The notes: generated from the letters alone by a model not told the origin. Counted from the stretch's first letter, positions 22,732-33,100 are shown. The stretch is 64,000 bases of DNA from Thermoplasmata archaeon (GCA_021806235.1 JAJZXU010000010.1:1-64000), one strand, 5' to 3'. Numbers and translations: made by a program.

Positions 22732-22804
22732 TGCCGTGAGCCGGGATTGAACCAGCGACCTCCAGATCTTCAGTCTGGCGCTCTCCCAACTGAGCTATCA
22801 CGGC
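22732..22804 (-). tRNA. tRNA-Phe (anticodon GAA)
   Basis: Reverse complement GCCGTGATAGCTCAGTTGGGAGAGCGCCAGACTGAAGATCTGGAGGTCGCTGGTTCAATCCCGGCTCACGGCA. Confidence 0.96.
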
Positions 22805-22880
22805 TATAGTGCTGTATTGCTGATGCTTATTAAAATGTTTTTATTGTTAATAATGCAATAATACTATTTCTTATTATCTA

Positions 22881-23048
22881 TTGGCTGTAGGACACAAAGT
22901 CCCTTCTATCAATAGACTTTCTGGATTAATTCACCCGCTTGGGGCAGAACGTTCCAGTACCATTGCTTCACCTGAATCACCTTTTAGCTATAGCTGGGAT
23001 CATTTTAGCCTTATCAGACCCTGGAAGATTTGTTTAACCTGGTGGTAA
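22881..23048 (+). pseudogene. unassigned open frame fragment (..GAERSSTIASPESPFSYSWDHFSLIRPWKICLTWW*)
   Basis: ~55-codon open frame without obvious start, structured GC-richer DNA next to IS relic. Confidence 0.25.
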
Positions 23049-23163
23049 GACCAAACAAAAGCCTGGTAACTATGGATGTCTACATGCAAAAAGTGGAACG
23101 CTGGATTAAAGCATGACCACAGTTGAAAATCGTTCCATGGTAATTTTATCACAGTGAGCGAGA

Positions 23164-23382
23164 AAACCCACCCCATTTATGGGTGGGATGAAAGCGAACA
23201 TATATAAATGAATAAGTACTTACATACTTGAGTACCCACGGGCAGTGGGGATTTGAAGCCTGATAAACCACCCAAAAATGGTGGCGGGAGATGGAGTAAG
23301 ACCTCTGGAATACATGAAAGAGGCACTGTCGATGAAACAGGAAGCCCACGGCTTTAGTCGTGGGAGGATGTCACGTAATTAG
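23164..23382 (+). mobile_element. IS200/IS605-family remnant (TnpB 3' end plus end hairpins; MITE/PATE-like)
   Basis: CCCACCC/GGGTGGG hairpin 23167-23187; CCCACG/CGTGGG right-end hairpin 23345-23364; TnpB-type tail EALSMKQEAHGFSRGRMSRN*. Confidence 0.7.
23281..23382 (+). pseudogene. TnpB C-terminal fragment (VAGDGVRPLEYMKEALSMKQEAHGFSRGRMSRN*)
   Basis: In-frame translation up to TAG 23380; typical IS605 TnpB terminus overlapping RE hairpin. Confidence 0.72.
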
Positions 23383-23471
23383 AATTAGTAAACCAGTGAA
23401 TAGATATAATTTGAATAATATAGCAACAAAAATAGTAAAACTATATATATTATTTTTTATTCATTGAAATT

Positions 23472-23696
23472 ATGAAAGGGATTTTAGAATACTTTACAAT
23501 CATTAATTTATATAGAATTACAGGAATTGTATTATTGGTTATGGGTTCTGGCTTTTATATATTTTATGGGGTTGAATATGGGGGCTGGGCAGATAGTGGG
23601 CTTACTGCCTTTGTTGCACCGGTAATAGCCTTTGGTTTACTTACAATATGGCTTGGAAATGAAAAGGCTAAAGAAACACATTTAGCAAAAAAATAA
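23472..23696 (+). CDS. small two-TM membrane protein, unknown
   Basis: 74 aa with two hydrophobic segments. Confidence 0.6.
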   Translation: MKGILEYFTIINLYRITGIVLLVMGSGFYIFYGVEYGGWADSGLTAFVAPVIAFGLLTIWLGNEKAKETHLAKK

Positions 23697-23888
23697 TTTT
23701 ATAATTATGCTGTTTCTCACTATTCTATTAATTTTAAACAGTAATAAATCAAAATAATAATATATGCAATATCTATTTTTATGTTATGAAAATAAAAAAG
23801 TTTTTTAGGAACTGTGGGGTACATTTCCTGTGGAGAATAAATATTTTATTGGACAAAAGGCAAAATTTATTTATAAAATTAAGCGTAG

Positions 23889-23952
23889 ATAATAAACGTC
23901 TTTATATAACGGGGAGAGGGGTGCATTTCCTATGGAAGTGAAAAAAGGTATA
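23889..23952 (+). repeat. 64-bp perfect inverted repeat, left arm (gcvT promoter + first 7 codons)
   Basis: ATAATAAACGTCTTTATATAACGGGGAGAGGGGTGCATTTCCTATGGAAGTGAAAAAAGGTATA; exact reverse complement at 25229-25292. Confidence 0.98.
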
Positions 23953-25041
23953 CCGTCCAAAACAGAATTAAATAATGAACATAAAAAATTAAATGCAAAA
24001 ATGATAGATTTTCATGGCTGGGAAATGCCACTGGAATATTCTGGTATAATATATGAACATCTTGCAGTAAGAAAGCATGTGGGTATATTTGATATTTCAC
24101 ATATGGGGGATATAATAATATCAGGCAATGAAGCTAATAAATTTGTGGATTATATATTTCCATCAAAGGTTTCATCCTTAAATGTAAATGAGTGCTTATA
24201 CACGTCATTTTTAGATGAAAATGCGATGATGATTGATGATACAGTAATATATAGATTAAACACAGATAAATTCTTTTTAATACCAAATGCTGCCACAATA
24301 GATAAAATATATAACTGGTTATTAAAAAATAAAAACAATTATGATGTAAATATATGTAATTGTTCGGATAAAATATCACATATAGCTGTTCAGGGACCTG
24401 ATTCATACAATGTTTTAAATGATATTAATATAGAAATACCGGAAAACTTTAAGGCTGTTTATCATAAAATAAATTATAATAATGTTTTAACAGAAGATAA
24501 CAGTATTATAGTTTCCGGCACAGGTTATACGGGAGAAAAAGGTGTTGAATTAATTGTTCCAAATGAAATAGCATCAGAAATATGGGAAGAATTATTAAAA
24601 AAAATTAAAAAATATAACGGTTTGCCATGTGGTTTAGGATCCAGGGATACATTGAGAATGGAAAAGGGAATGCTATTATCTGGTCAGGATTTTAATGAAA
24701 ATAAAAATCCGTATGAGGCTTCTGTATCTTTTATAATAAACTATGACCATAATTTTATAGGAAAAAATAAACTACTGGATGCAAAGGAAAATTATAATAA
24801 TATTTTTAGAGGTTTTATTTTAGAAAATAAAAATATACCCAGAAACGGTTTTGAAATTTATTCAAATAATAATGAATTAATAGGTAACATTACAAGTGGA
24901 ACTTTATCCCCAATATTAAATTGTGGCATTGGCCTTGGATATATAAATAAAAAATATAATAAAATTAATGATATAATATATATTAAAATAAGAAATAATA
25001 TGGTTAAAGGTAAAATTTCAAGACCAAAAATTTTAAAATAA
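23932..25041 (+). CDS. gcvT: glycine cleavage system T protein (aminomethyltransferase)
   Basis: MIDFHGWEMPLEYSG, VGIFDISHMGD, GYTGEKGVEL, DTLRMEKGMLLSGQD. Confidence 0.95.
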   Translation: MEVKKGIPSKTELNNEHKKLNAKMIDFHGWEMPLEYSGIIYEHLAVRKHVGIFDISHMGDIIISGNEANKFVDYIFPSKVSSLNVNECLYTSFLDENAMMIDDTVIYRLNTDKFFLIPNAATIDKIYNWLLKNKNNYDVNICNCSDKISHIAVQGPDSYNVLNDINIEIPENFKAVYHKINYNNVLTEDNSIIVSGTGYTGEKGVELIVPNEIASEIWEELLKKIKKYNGLPCGLGSRDTLRMEKGMLLSGQDFNENKNPYEASVSFIINYDHNFIGKNKLLDAKENYNNIFRGFILENKNIPRNGFEIYSNNNELIGNITSGTLSPILNCGIGLGYINKKYNKINDIIYIKIRNNMVKGKISRPKILK

Positions 25042-25228
25042 AATTTTAAAATTAATTTTTATTATATTTTTTTAATTTATTAATAATAATTTATAATAAT
25101 TAAACAAAGTGTGTCAGCGTAGATATTTTTAATTTAAACTTTTCTATTTATTTATATATTAGATATATAAATAAATATATTATTAATTATATTTATTAAA
25201 TTTAATAATTATATTATTTTAAGAGGGA

Positions 25229-25292
25229 TATACCTTTTTTCACTTCCATAGGAAATGCACCCCTCTCCCCGTTATATAAAGACGTTTATTAT
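25229..25292 (-). repeat. 64-bp perfect inverted repeat, right arm
   Basis: Reverse complement identical to 23889-23952. Confidence 0.98.
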
Positions 25293-25486
25293 TCATGCTA
25301 ACATTTAAAATTAAATTTTCATTTCCAGACTTATTTATGAAACATCTCCACTGGAAATATACCGTGTAATTTTTTTAAATTTTAGTTCTTGTTAAAAATT
25401 TTATATACTGAAGTTAGGGATATCAGGTTAAATTTTAGAAATATTTAATAATTTTATATCAATTACCAATTAAATTAAAATAAAAA

Positions 25487-25558
25487 GGGCCGATAGATCA
25501 GCGGTAGATCGCTTGCTTTGCAAGCAAGAGGGCCCGGGTCCAAATCCCGGTCGGTCCA
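25487..25558 (+). tRNA. tRNA-Ala (anticodon TGC)
   Basis: GGGCCGATAGATCAGCGGTAGATCGCTTGCTTTGCAAGCAAGAGGGCCCGGGTCCAAATCCCGGTCGGTCCA. Confidence 0.96.
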
Positions 25559-25668
25559 CTTACATTTATTAATAAATTCCTATTAACATTTTTAAAAGGT
25601 TGATTTATATTAATGACCTGTTTTTAATAATTAAATAAATTTATAAAATAATTAATTATAAAGTTTTA

Positions 25669-26394
25669 ATGATAATTGTTAAACTCGGCGGCAGTATTAT
25701 AACAGACAAAACACAATATAAAGCATTTAGATCAAAGGAAACTGAAAATATTATAAAAGAATTAATAAAAATAAAAGATAATTTTATAATTGTTCACGGT
25801 GGTGGTTCATTTGGCCACATTATGGCAAGGAAATATAATTTGCCTGGTAAATTAAATAAAAATTCATTAGAAGGTTATACCATGGTTCATAATGATATGG
25901 TTGAATTAAATATTAAAATATCAAATTTACTGTTACAATACGGTATAAACAATATTGGAATACCCCCATCATCAATAATATACAATAACAAAAAAAATTA
26001 TAATATCTTTAAAAAATATTTTTCAGTGAATATAATGCCAGTATCATACGGAGATGTTTATTTAAAAAATGAAAATTATTTGGGCATATATTCTGGTGAT
26101 AATATAGTGTATGATTTATCAAAAATTTTTAAACCTGAAAAGGTAATATTTTTTTCTGATGTTGATGGTATTTATGATAAAAATCCTAAAAAATATAACG
26201 ATGCAAAACTTTTAAAAACAGTAAACAAGGATTTTAAATCCGATAATAATGATGTAACAGGTGGAATTATGGGAAAATACATGACAATGAAAAAAATAAG
26301 TAATCTTGGAATACAAACATATTTAATAAACGGTTTTTACCCACAAAGATTAAATTTAATAGATAATAATGAATTTATAGGAACAGTGGTTTGA
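25669..26394 (+). CDS. isopentenyl phosphate kinase
   Basis: MIIVKLGGSIITDK, VHGGGSFGHIMARKY, SDVDGIYDKNP. Confidence 0.92.
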   Translation: MIIVKLGGSIITDKTQYKAFRSKETENIIKELIKIKDNFIIVHGGGSFGHIMARKYNLPGKLNKNSLEGYTMVHNDMVELNIKISNLLLQYGINNIGIPPSSIIYNNKKNYNIFKKYFSVNIMPVSYGDVYLKNENYLGIYSGDNIVYDLSKIFKPEKVIFFSDVDGIYDKNPKKYNDAKLLKTVNKDFKSDNNDVTGGIMGKYMTMKKISNLGIQTYLINGFYPQRLNLIDNNEFIGTVV

Positions 26395-27443
26395 TGATAG
26401 AAAATAGAAAGGAGGAGCATATAAACATAGCAGAAACGAAAAATATAGCTGCAGAACACAACCCGTGGGATGATATAAGATTAATTCACAGGGCTGTTCC
26501 AGAAATAAACTTCGATGAAATAAATACGGAAGTAAATTTTTTAGGTTATAAATTCAATGAACCGTTTATAATTTCATCCATGACCGGTGGCACAGACCGT
26601 GCTAAAAAAATAAATGAAAATTTAGCTAAAGCAGCTGAAGAATTTAAAATAGGCATGGGTGTTGGCAGCATGAGAGTTGCAGTAGAGAACAAAAATATAT
26701 CAGATACATTTTCTGTAATAAATAATTATAATATACCAGCAAAGTTTGCAAACATCGGTGCACCGCAACTGGTAAACCAGTCATCAAAAGCAATAACGGA
26801 TAATGATATAGATTATATTTTTAATTTAATTGACGCAAAATTTTTAATAATACATTTCAACTTTTTACAGGAAATGGTTCAACCTGAAGGTGATAGAAAT
26901 GCCAGAGGTGTATTAAAGAGAATAAAGGAATTATCAAAATCATACCCTGTAATAGCAAAAGAAACAGGCAATGGTTTCTCTAAAGAGGATGCCCTGGAAC
27001 TAAAAGATGCTGGTGTAAAAGCAATAGATGTTGGCGGCCTTGGCGGTACATCTTTTGCTGCAATAGAATATTACAGGGCAAAGAAAATAAATAATTATGA
27101 AAAAATGCATGCAGGAGAAACATTCTGGGACTGGGGAATACCGTCACCCGCATCTATTAAATACTGTAACGTTGGTTTGCCTGTAATTGGTAGCGGTGGC
27201 TTAAGAAATGGCCAGGATATAGCCAAATCAATAATTTTGGGTGCAGCAATGGGTGCAATGGCAAGGAATTTTTTAAAAGATGCCGACACATCATATGAAG
27301 AATTAAAAAATCATATAATAAATATAATCAAAGATATAAAAACAACAATGTTTTTAACATCATCTGGGAATATAAATGAATTGAAGAAGGCAAAATTTAT
27401 AATTTCTGAACCATTATTATCATGGTTAAAAGAATGTGATTGA
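26391..27443 (+). CDS. fni: type 2 isopentenyl-diphosphate delta-isomerase
   Basis: SSMTGGTDRAKKINENLA, NIGAPQL, VDVGGLGGTSFAAIE. Confidence 0.94.
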   Translation: MMIENRKEEHINIAETKNIAAEHNPWDDIRLIHRAVPEINFDEINTEVNFLGYKFNEPFIISSMTGGTDRAKKINENLAKAAEEFKIGMGVGSMRVAVENKNISDTFSVINNYNIPAKFANIGAPQLVNQSSKAITDNDIDYIFNLIDAKFLIIHFNFLQEMVQPEGDRNARGVLKRIKELSKSYPVIAKETGNGFSKEDALELKDAGVKAIDVGGLGGTSFAAIEYYRAKKINNYEKMHAGETFWDWGIPSPASIKYCNVGLPVIGSGGLRNGQDIAKSIILGAAMGAMARNFLKDADTSYEELKNHIINIIKDIKTTMFLTSSGNINELKKAKFIISEPLLSWLKECD

Positions 27444-27947
27444 ATGGAGGAAATTAAAACAGATTCTATATGCCCCAACTGCGGTAATTACTTATATTAT
27501 ATAGAAAATACAACAGAGATAGCATACGAAGGTAAAATAACCATTCACACATTTCACTGCAAATCATGTTATTATAAAAATATAATAATAGACAGGCACG
27601 ATAGGGAAAAGCCAAAGATAATAAAATTAAGGGTAACAAACAAAAACGATTTGAAAGCAATAGTTTACAGGTCACCCGAGGCATATATCATAATACCAGA
27701 ATTAGATGCTGAAATAGCTCCAGGAATAGCATCAAATGGTTATATAACAACAGTTGAGGGAATAATAGTCAGCATTAAGGATAAATTATCTTTAATGGGA
27801 ACTGGCGAGGAAATTAATTATTTAAGACAGAGAATTGATGGCATATTGAGCGGTACAGAAGAAAAAATAACGATAATTATAGATGACGATAGTGGTAAAA
27901 GTAAAATTAATAGCAGCAAGGTAGAAGTAATAGAAAAATCCAAATAA
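27444..27947 (+). CDS. ZPR1 zinc-finger domain protein
   Basis: CPNCGNYLYYIENTTEIAYEGKITIHTFHCKSCYYKN. Confidence 0.88.
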   Translation: MEEIKTDSICPNCGNYLYYIENTTEIAYEGKITIHTFHCKSCYYKNIIIDRHDREKPKIIKLRVTNKNDLKAIVYRSPEAYIIIPELDAEIAPGIASNGYITTVEGIIVSIKDKLSLMGTGEEINYLRQRIDGILSGTEEKITIIIDDDSGKSKINSSKVEVIEKSK

Positions 27948-28002
27948 TCATTAAAATAAATAATTTTATATAATTTATTTCAATACGCATTTAAGGATAT
28001 TT

Positions 28003-28230
28003 ATGATTACTACAGCAGACGCATTATTGGCTATAGCGGCTTCAATAGCGATTGCCGGTGGTTTAATAGGAACCGGTATGGCACAGCAAGGTATTGGAGC
28101 GGCAGGTATGGGTATTATTGCAGAGAAACCTGAAAAATTTGGTCAGGTTTTATTCTTCTTTGTTATACCTGAGACATTGTGGATTATAGGTTTTGTTCTG
28201 GGAATTATACTGTTACTTCATGTAATATGA
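28003..28230 (+). CDS. atpK: A-type ATP synthase subunit K (c ring)
   Basis: Two-TM proteolipid, GTGMAQQGIGAAGMGIIAEKPEKFGQVLFFFVIPETL. Confidence 0.95.
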   Translation: MITTADALLAIAASIAIAGGLIGTGMAQQGIGAAGMGIIAEKPEKFGQVLFFFVIPETLWIIGFVLGIILLLHVI

Positions 28231-28236
28231 TTTTAT

Positions 28237-28806
28237 ATGTCACTGGAAAATATTATAAATGAAATAGATAATTCGATGGAAGAACAGAAAACCAAAATTA
28301 ATGAAGAATATAAGAAAAAAATCAATGAAGTAACTGAAAACTGCAATAAAAAAATAGAGGAATTTAAAAGGGAATATACAATTAAATCAGAATATGACAA
28401 AAAAGACATTATAAAACAGCATGAAGACAATATAAAACTTCAGTCAAAAAAAATTATTGATGACAAAAAAAAGGAATTATTAAAAGATGCACTTGGTAAA
28501 GCACGGTCATACATACTTTCATTAAACAAATCAGTAAAATATAAGGAAATAATAAGCGACATGCTAAAAACCTGTGGAAAGGAACTTGGTTCAAACTTTA
28601 TTATTTACTGCAATGGAACAGAGAAAGAGAAACTTCTTGAATCGGATAATTTAAAAACAGAAAACATAGTTATAGATAACTCTATAAGGCTTGGAATTAA
28701 GGCAGCAAGTAAGGATAATAAAAAATTCATAGATTTCACACTTGATTCTATTTTTGATAAAATTTCTGACGATATTGCTATATATTTTTATAATAACATT
28801 GAATAA
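28237..28806 (+). CDS. atpE: A-type ATP synthase subunit E
   Basis: Coiled-coil N-terminus, position in operon. Confidence 0.85.
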   Translation: MSLENIINEIDNSMEEQKTKINEEYKKKINEVTENCNKKIEEFKREYTIKSEYDKKDIIKQHEDNIKLQSKKIIDDKKKELLKDALGKARSYILSLNKSVKYKEIISDMLKTCGKELGSNFIIYCNGTEKEKLLESDNLKTENIVIDNSIRLGIKAASKDNKKFIDFTLDSIFDKISDDIAIYFYNNIE

Positions 28807-29867
28807 TGGTGATATTTATGAATACTACATATTCAGGAAGTTATGGGAGATTAAAGGTACATTTCATCGACTTTTTAAGTCAGGACTTTATAAAGTCGTT
28901 ACTTGACCTTGGGATCAAAGATATAAGGTTACGATTATATGAGACAGCATACAGGGATGATATAGACAAATCAACAACAGGAAGTACAAGCGATTTGAAT
29001 ATTTTGATTTCTGCAATAAACAGGCATGTAATTAGCAGTGCCAGTACGGCTATTTTCGCAGTTCCACCGCAGATAAAACCCTTTATATCAACATACATAT
29101 CAAAATGGGATATAGAGAGTATAAAAGCAATAATTAATTCAAAGATAATAAAACATGAAATAAAATATAATGATAGTTTTATAATAAGCTTCCGTGACAT
29201 ACCACTGGGCATGTTTGCAGGAAATTTAAAACAGGATGATTTTAAATCAATGTTATCAAAAAACGATATTGAGTCTCTTGTAAATTATTTGCTGAATTAT
29301 GGTTATAATTTTTTGCTGAAATATCTTGATGATTATAAGAAAACAGGTGATATATCTGGGATGTTATCTGCATTTGATTATAACTATTATACTGAACTTA
29401 TAAACAATGCAAAATATTTCAATGGTGATGAGGGAATTTTAATTAATTATATAAAAACAACAATAGATTTAAAAAACATTCTCACAATGGTAAAAGCCAT
29501 GGAACTTGGAGTGGCATATGAGAATATAGAAACCCAGATCATAGAAAACGGGCATATGTTAAAAACCTCTCTGGCTGATTTATTCAGGTCAAAAAACTCG
29601 ATAGAATTGCTCAATGTTTTTAAGGATTTTAATATAGATGATGCTATAGAATACTATAAAACCAATAAAAATTTAAGTATGTTTGAAATTTCTATGAGAA
29701 GGGCAATTTATGATAAATATGTATCCATAATGTTAAGAGATACGGCAACATTATATATAATAGGATATATACTTACAGCAGAAAGAGAGAGGGATAATTT
29801 AAGAACAATAATTGTAGGAAAATCCTATAATCTTGATAGGGATATAATAGAAAAGATGTTGATATGA
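28806..29867 (+). CDS. atpC: A-type ATP synthase subunit C
   Basis: 353 aa, operon position and subunit C-like C-terminus. Confidence 0.88.
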   Translation: MVIFMNTTYSGSYGRLKVHFIDFLSQDFIKSLLDLGIKDIRLRLYETAYRDDIDKSTTGSTSDLNILISAINRHVISSASTAIFAVPPQIKPFISTYISKWDIESIKAIINSKIIKHEIKYNDSFIISFRDIPLGMFAGNLKQDDFKSMLSKNDIESLVNYLLNYGYNFLLKYLDDYKKTGDISGMLSAFDYNYYTELINNAKYFNGDEGILINYIKTTIDLKNILTMVKAMELGVAYENIETQIIENGHMLKTSLADLFRSKNSIELLNVFKDFNIDDAIEYYKTNKNLSMFEISMRRAIYDKYVSIMLRDTATLYIIGYILTAERERDNLRTIIVGKSYNLDRDIIEKMLI

Positions 29868-30176
29868 ATGCCGGGAACATGTATTATTGGTGAAAGAGAA
29901 GTTGTAATGGGCTTCAAATTAATTGGTATAAACGATACCTTCATAATAGATTTACCGGACGGTGTAGCTGAATTAAGGGAATTATTTAAATCAGGCAATT
30001 ATAACACAATAATGGCATCCCAATCATTACAAAAATATTTACAGGAGGATGAATTGAATATTTACAATACCTCAATGAATCCTCTTGTTATCTTTATTCC
30101 AGTTCCCGGGATAAAGGAGGAAGAATCGGTATATGACCTTGCAAAGAGGATATTGGGCATTGATATTGGTGATTAA
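29868..30176 (+). CDS. atpF: A-type ATP synthase subunit F
   Basis: ~100 aa, operon position. Confidence 0.85.
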   Translation: MPGTCIIGEREVVMGFKLIGINDTFIIDLPDGVAELRELFKSGNYNTIMASQSLQKYLQEDELNIYNTSMNPLVIFIPVPGIKEEESVYDLAKRILGIDIGD

Positions 30177-33100
30177 ATGGAAAATAATGGAAAAATATAC
30201 AGTATATCAGGGCCTGTTGTTATAGCAACAGATCTTGATGGTAAAATGTTTGACGTTGTAAAAGTGGGAGAACTGGGATTGATAGGTGAGATTATAAAAA
30301 TAGTAGGTAATAAATATACAATACAGGTTTATGAAGACACATCTGGATTAAGACCAGGTGAACCTGTAAAATCCACCGGTAAACCACTATCTGTTGAGCT
30401 TGGACCGGGTTTATTAAAATCCATATATGATGGAATACAGAGACCCTTAGATATAATAAGATCAGAAACGGGAGATTTTATAATAAGAGGTGCAACGGCT
30501 CCGCCACTGGATGAAAATAAGGAATGGGAATTTACACCATTATTAAAGGAAGGAACCGAGGTTAAACAGGGATATATTGTTGGCACTGTCCAGGAAACGG
30601 ATTTAATAGTAAATAAAATAATGGTTCCACATAATATTTCCGGTAAGATAAAATCAATAAAATCCGGTAAATTTAAGGTATCGGATACGGTATGTATAGT
30701 GGAAAACAACAATAAAAATTATGAAATAAAATTAAAGCAAACATGGCCTGTAAGGGAAGCCAGAAGGGTATTTTTAAAATTTGCACCAGAAATACCATTG
30801 ATAACAGGTCAGAGGGTTATAGACTCGTTTTTCCCGGTTGCAAAGGGTGGTACAGTTGCAGTGCCCGGACCCTTTGGGTCAGGAAAATGCGTAACAGGGG
30901 ATACCCCCGTTTTGCTAGGTAGCGGTTCAATAAAGTGCATCAAGGATTTGTACGAGGAAGGGGCGCAAGATGGCATCGTGGTACAATCTGATAATGAAGA
31001 GTATATACACCTCAGGAAGCCTATAGAACTGCTTTCATTTAACAATGGCAAGATTCAGAAAAGTGAGTCAACATTGCTGTATAAGGGAAAATCAGATTCT
31101 GTTATTCGTGTCAGAACAAGAACAGGGCGTGAAGTTAGGGTAACACCTGTGCATAAGCTATTCAAACTTACGGAAAAAGGCGTAATAGAAGAAATAGAAG
31201 CAAAACACCTGTCTCCTGGCGATTATATAGTATCTGCAAAATCCACCGGTATAGATGGGGAAAACTCCCCTATCGATGTCTATGCCATGGATGAGGCCAG
31301 GGTTTTGGATAGAAATATTAGGGATAGGGTAGCAAGTCTGCTAAAACTCTCTTATGACAAGGAAATTAACATGTCACTTTCCGCAGAAGTCAAGTATAGC
31401 CTCTCCAGATCATATAACAGAGTGACACCAAAACTCTCATGGATTAAGGAGATTTTTACAAAAATGGGAGAACCACTTCCCAGACCACATCTGCTCGTGA
31501 GTGACCGCAGGAGCACTCCGGTACACATTCCGGACAGAATGAGTGATGAACTTGCGGAATTCCTCGGCTTCTACATTTCTGGTGGGTATATTAGGGGAAA
31601 TGAAACTATAGTATTCACAAACCTGGATGAGAAACTGCTCCAAAGATACACATACCTGGCAGAGAGGCTATTTTCCCTCAGGGGCATCAGGGAAACCCAG
31701 AAGGAAAGAGTGCCTAATATACTACTGCACAGCAAAATACTCGTTGAATTCCTGAACTATTTAAATACTGGAAAAATCGCATCCACTAAGAGGATACCTG
31801 ATATTCTTCTCAGCTCAAGCAGTTCTGCTCTCTCTGCATTTCTGACTTCTTACTTCATTGGTGATGGGTCATTCTACAAAAATAGTGTGGAATTCAGCAC
31901 TGCAAGTAGATGGCTCTCTATTCAGATTTCATATCTACTAACTAGATTTGGAATAATGAATACGCAGGGTGTACGGAGAATTGACGGAAAGGAACATTAC
32001 AGGATTTTTGTACGCGGGAAGGGGGGCATCGCAGGACTTCTGCAAGTGTTGAAGCCCGGGCACGCTAAGATTGATAAGATGCAGACGCATTTAAGGACAG
32101 AAAAACCCACCTATAATTCCATTGACATAGTGCCAGTGTCTTCCGACTTTATTAAAGATATATATAGTAAATACACCAGATATTCAGATCTTCAGAGAGA
32201 AGGCATTGAAATTTACAATTACACAGGAAATAAAGAACATACAGGTTCAAAGGTGATTGAAGGATCTAGTGAATATCAGATGTTAGAGACTCCAACTTTG
32301 ACTCTTGCCGATTCTCTTGAATGTATTTATTTTGATAGAATAGTCTCTGCTGAGGAGGAATCGGGGCCATTTGACGTATATGATGTCTCTGTACCGGAAT
32401 TCGGGAAGAACTTTGTTGGTGGATATGGGGGCATCATTCTCCACAATACTGTTATACAACACCAGTTATCAAAATGGTCGGATGCGGATATAACTGTATA
32501 TGTTGGTTGTGGGGAACGTGGCAATGAAATGACAGAGATTCTGTCAACGTTTCCGGAATTGCTGGATCCAAAAAGCAGTAAACCATTAATGGAAAAAACA
32601 ATTTTAATAGCCAACACATCAAACATGCCTGTGGCTGCAAGGGAAGCAAGCATATATACCGGTGTAACCGTAGCAGAATATTACCGTGATATGGGATACG
32701 ATGTTGCATTAATGGCAGATTCAACAAGTAGATGGGCTGAAGCATTAAGGGAAATTTCCGGCAGGCTTGAGGAAATGCCTGGAGAAGAAGGATATCCGGC
32801 ATATCTTGGCAGGAGAGTTTCGGAATTCTATGAAAGGTCTGGCAGGGCACAGGTTATTCCGGAAGACGATCGCGTAGGCTCAATAACATTAATAGGTGCA
32901 GTTTCACCCCCGGGTGGAGATTTATCGGATCCTGTAGTGCAGAATACATTAAGGGTAACAAGAGTTTTCTGGGCCCTGGATGCTTCTCTGGCATCAAGAA
33001 GGCATTTTCCATCAATCAACTGGTTAAACAGCTATTCGCTATATTTGGATTCACTGTCAGGCTGGTTTAAAACCAATGTAAACAGTGACTGGTTAAATAC

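Noticed and set aside
22870-23160. RNase P RNA or SRP RNA in the structured stretch
   Set aside because: Conserved cores (GAGGAAAGTC, ACAGAA..GGCTTA; SRP GGAAGG/AGCA loop set) not convincingly present on either strand.
23786-23931. Glycine riboswitch upstream of gcvT
   Set aside because: None of the conserved glycine-aptamer core segments is visible; the element instead is an inverted repeat with ~21-nt motifs.
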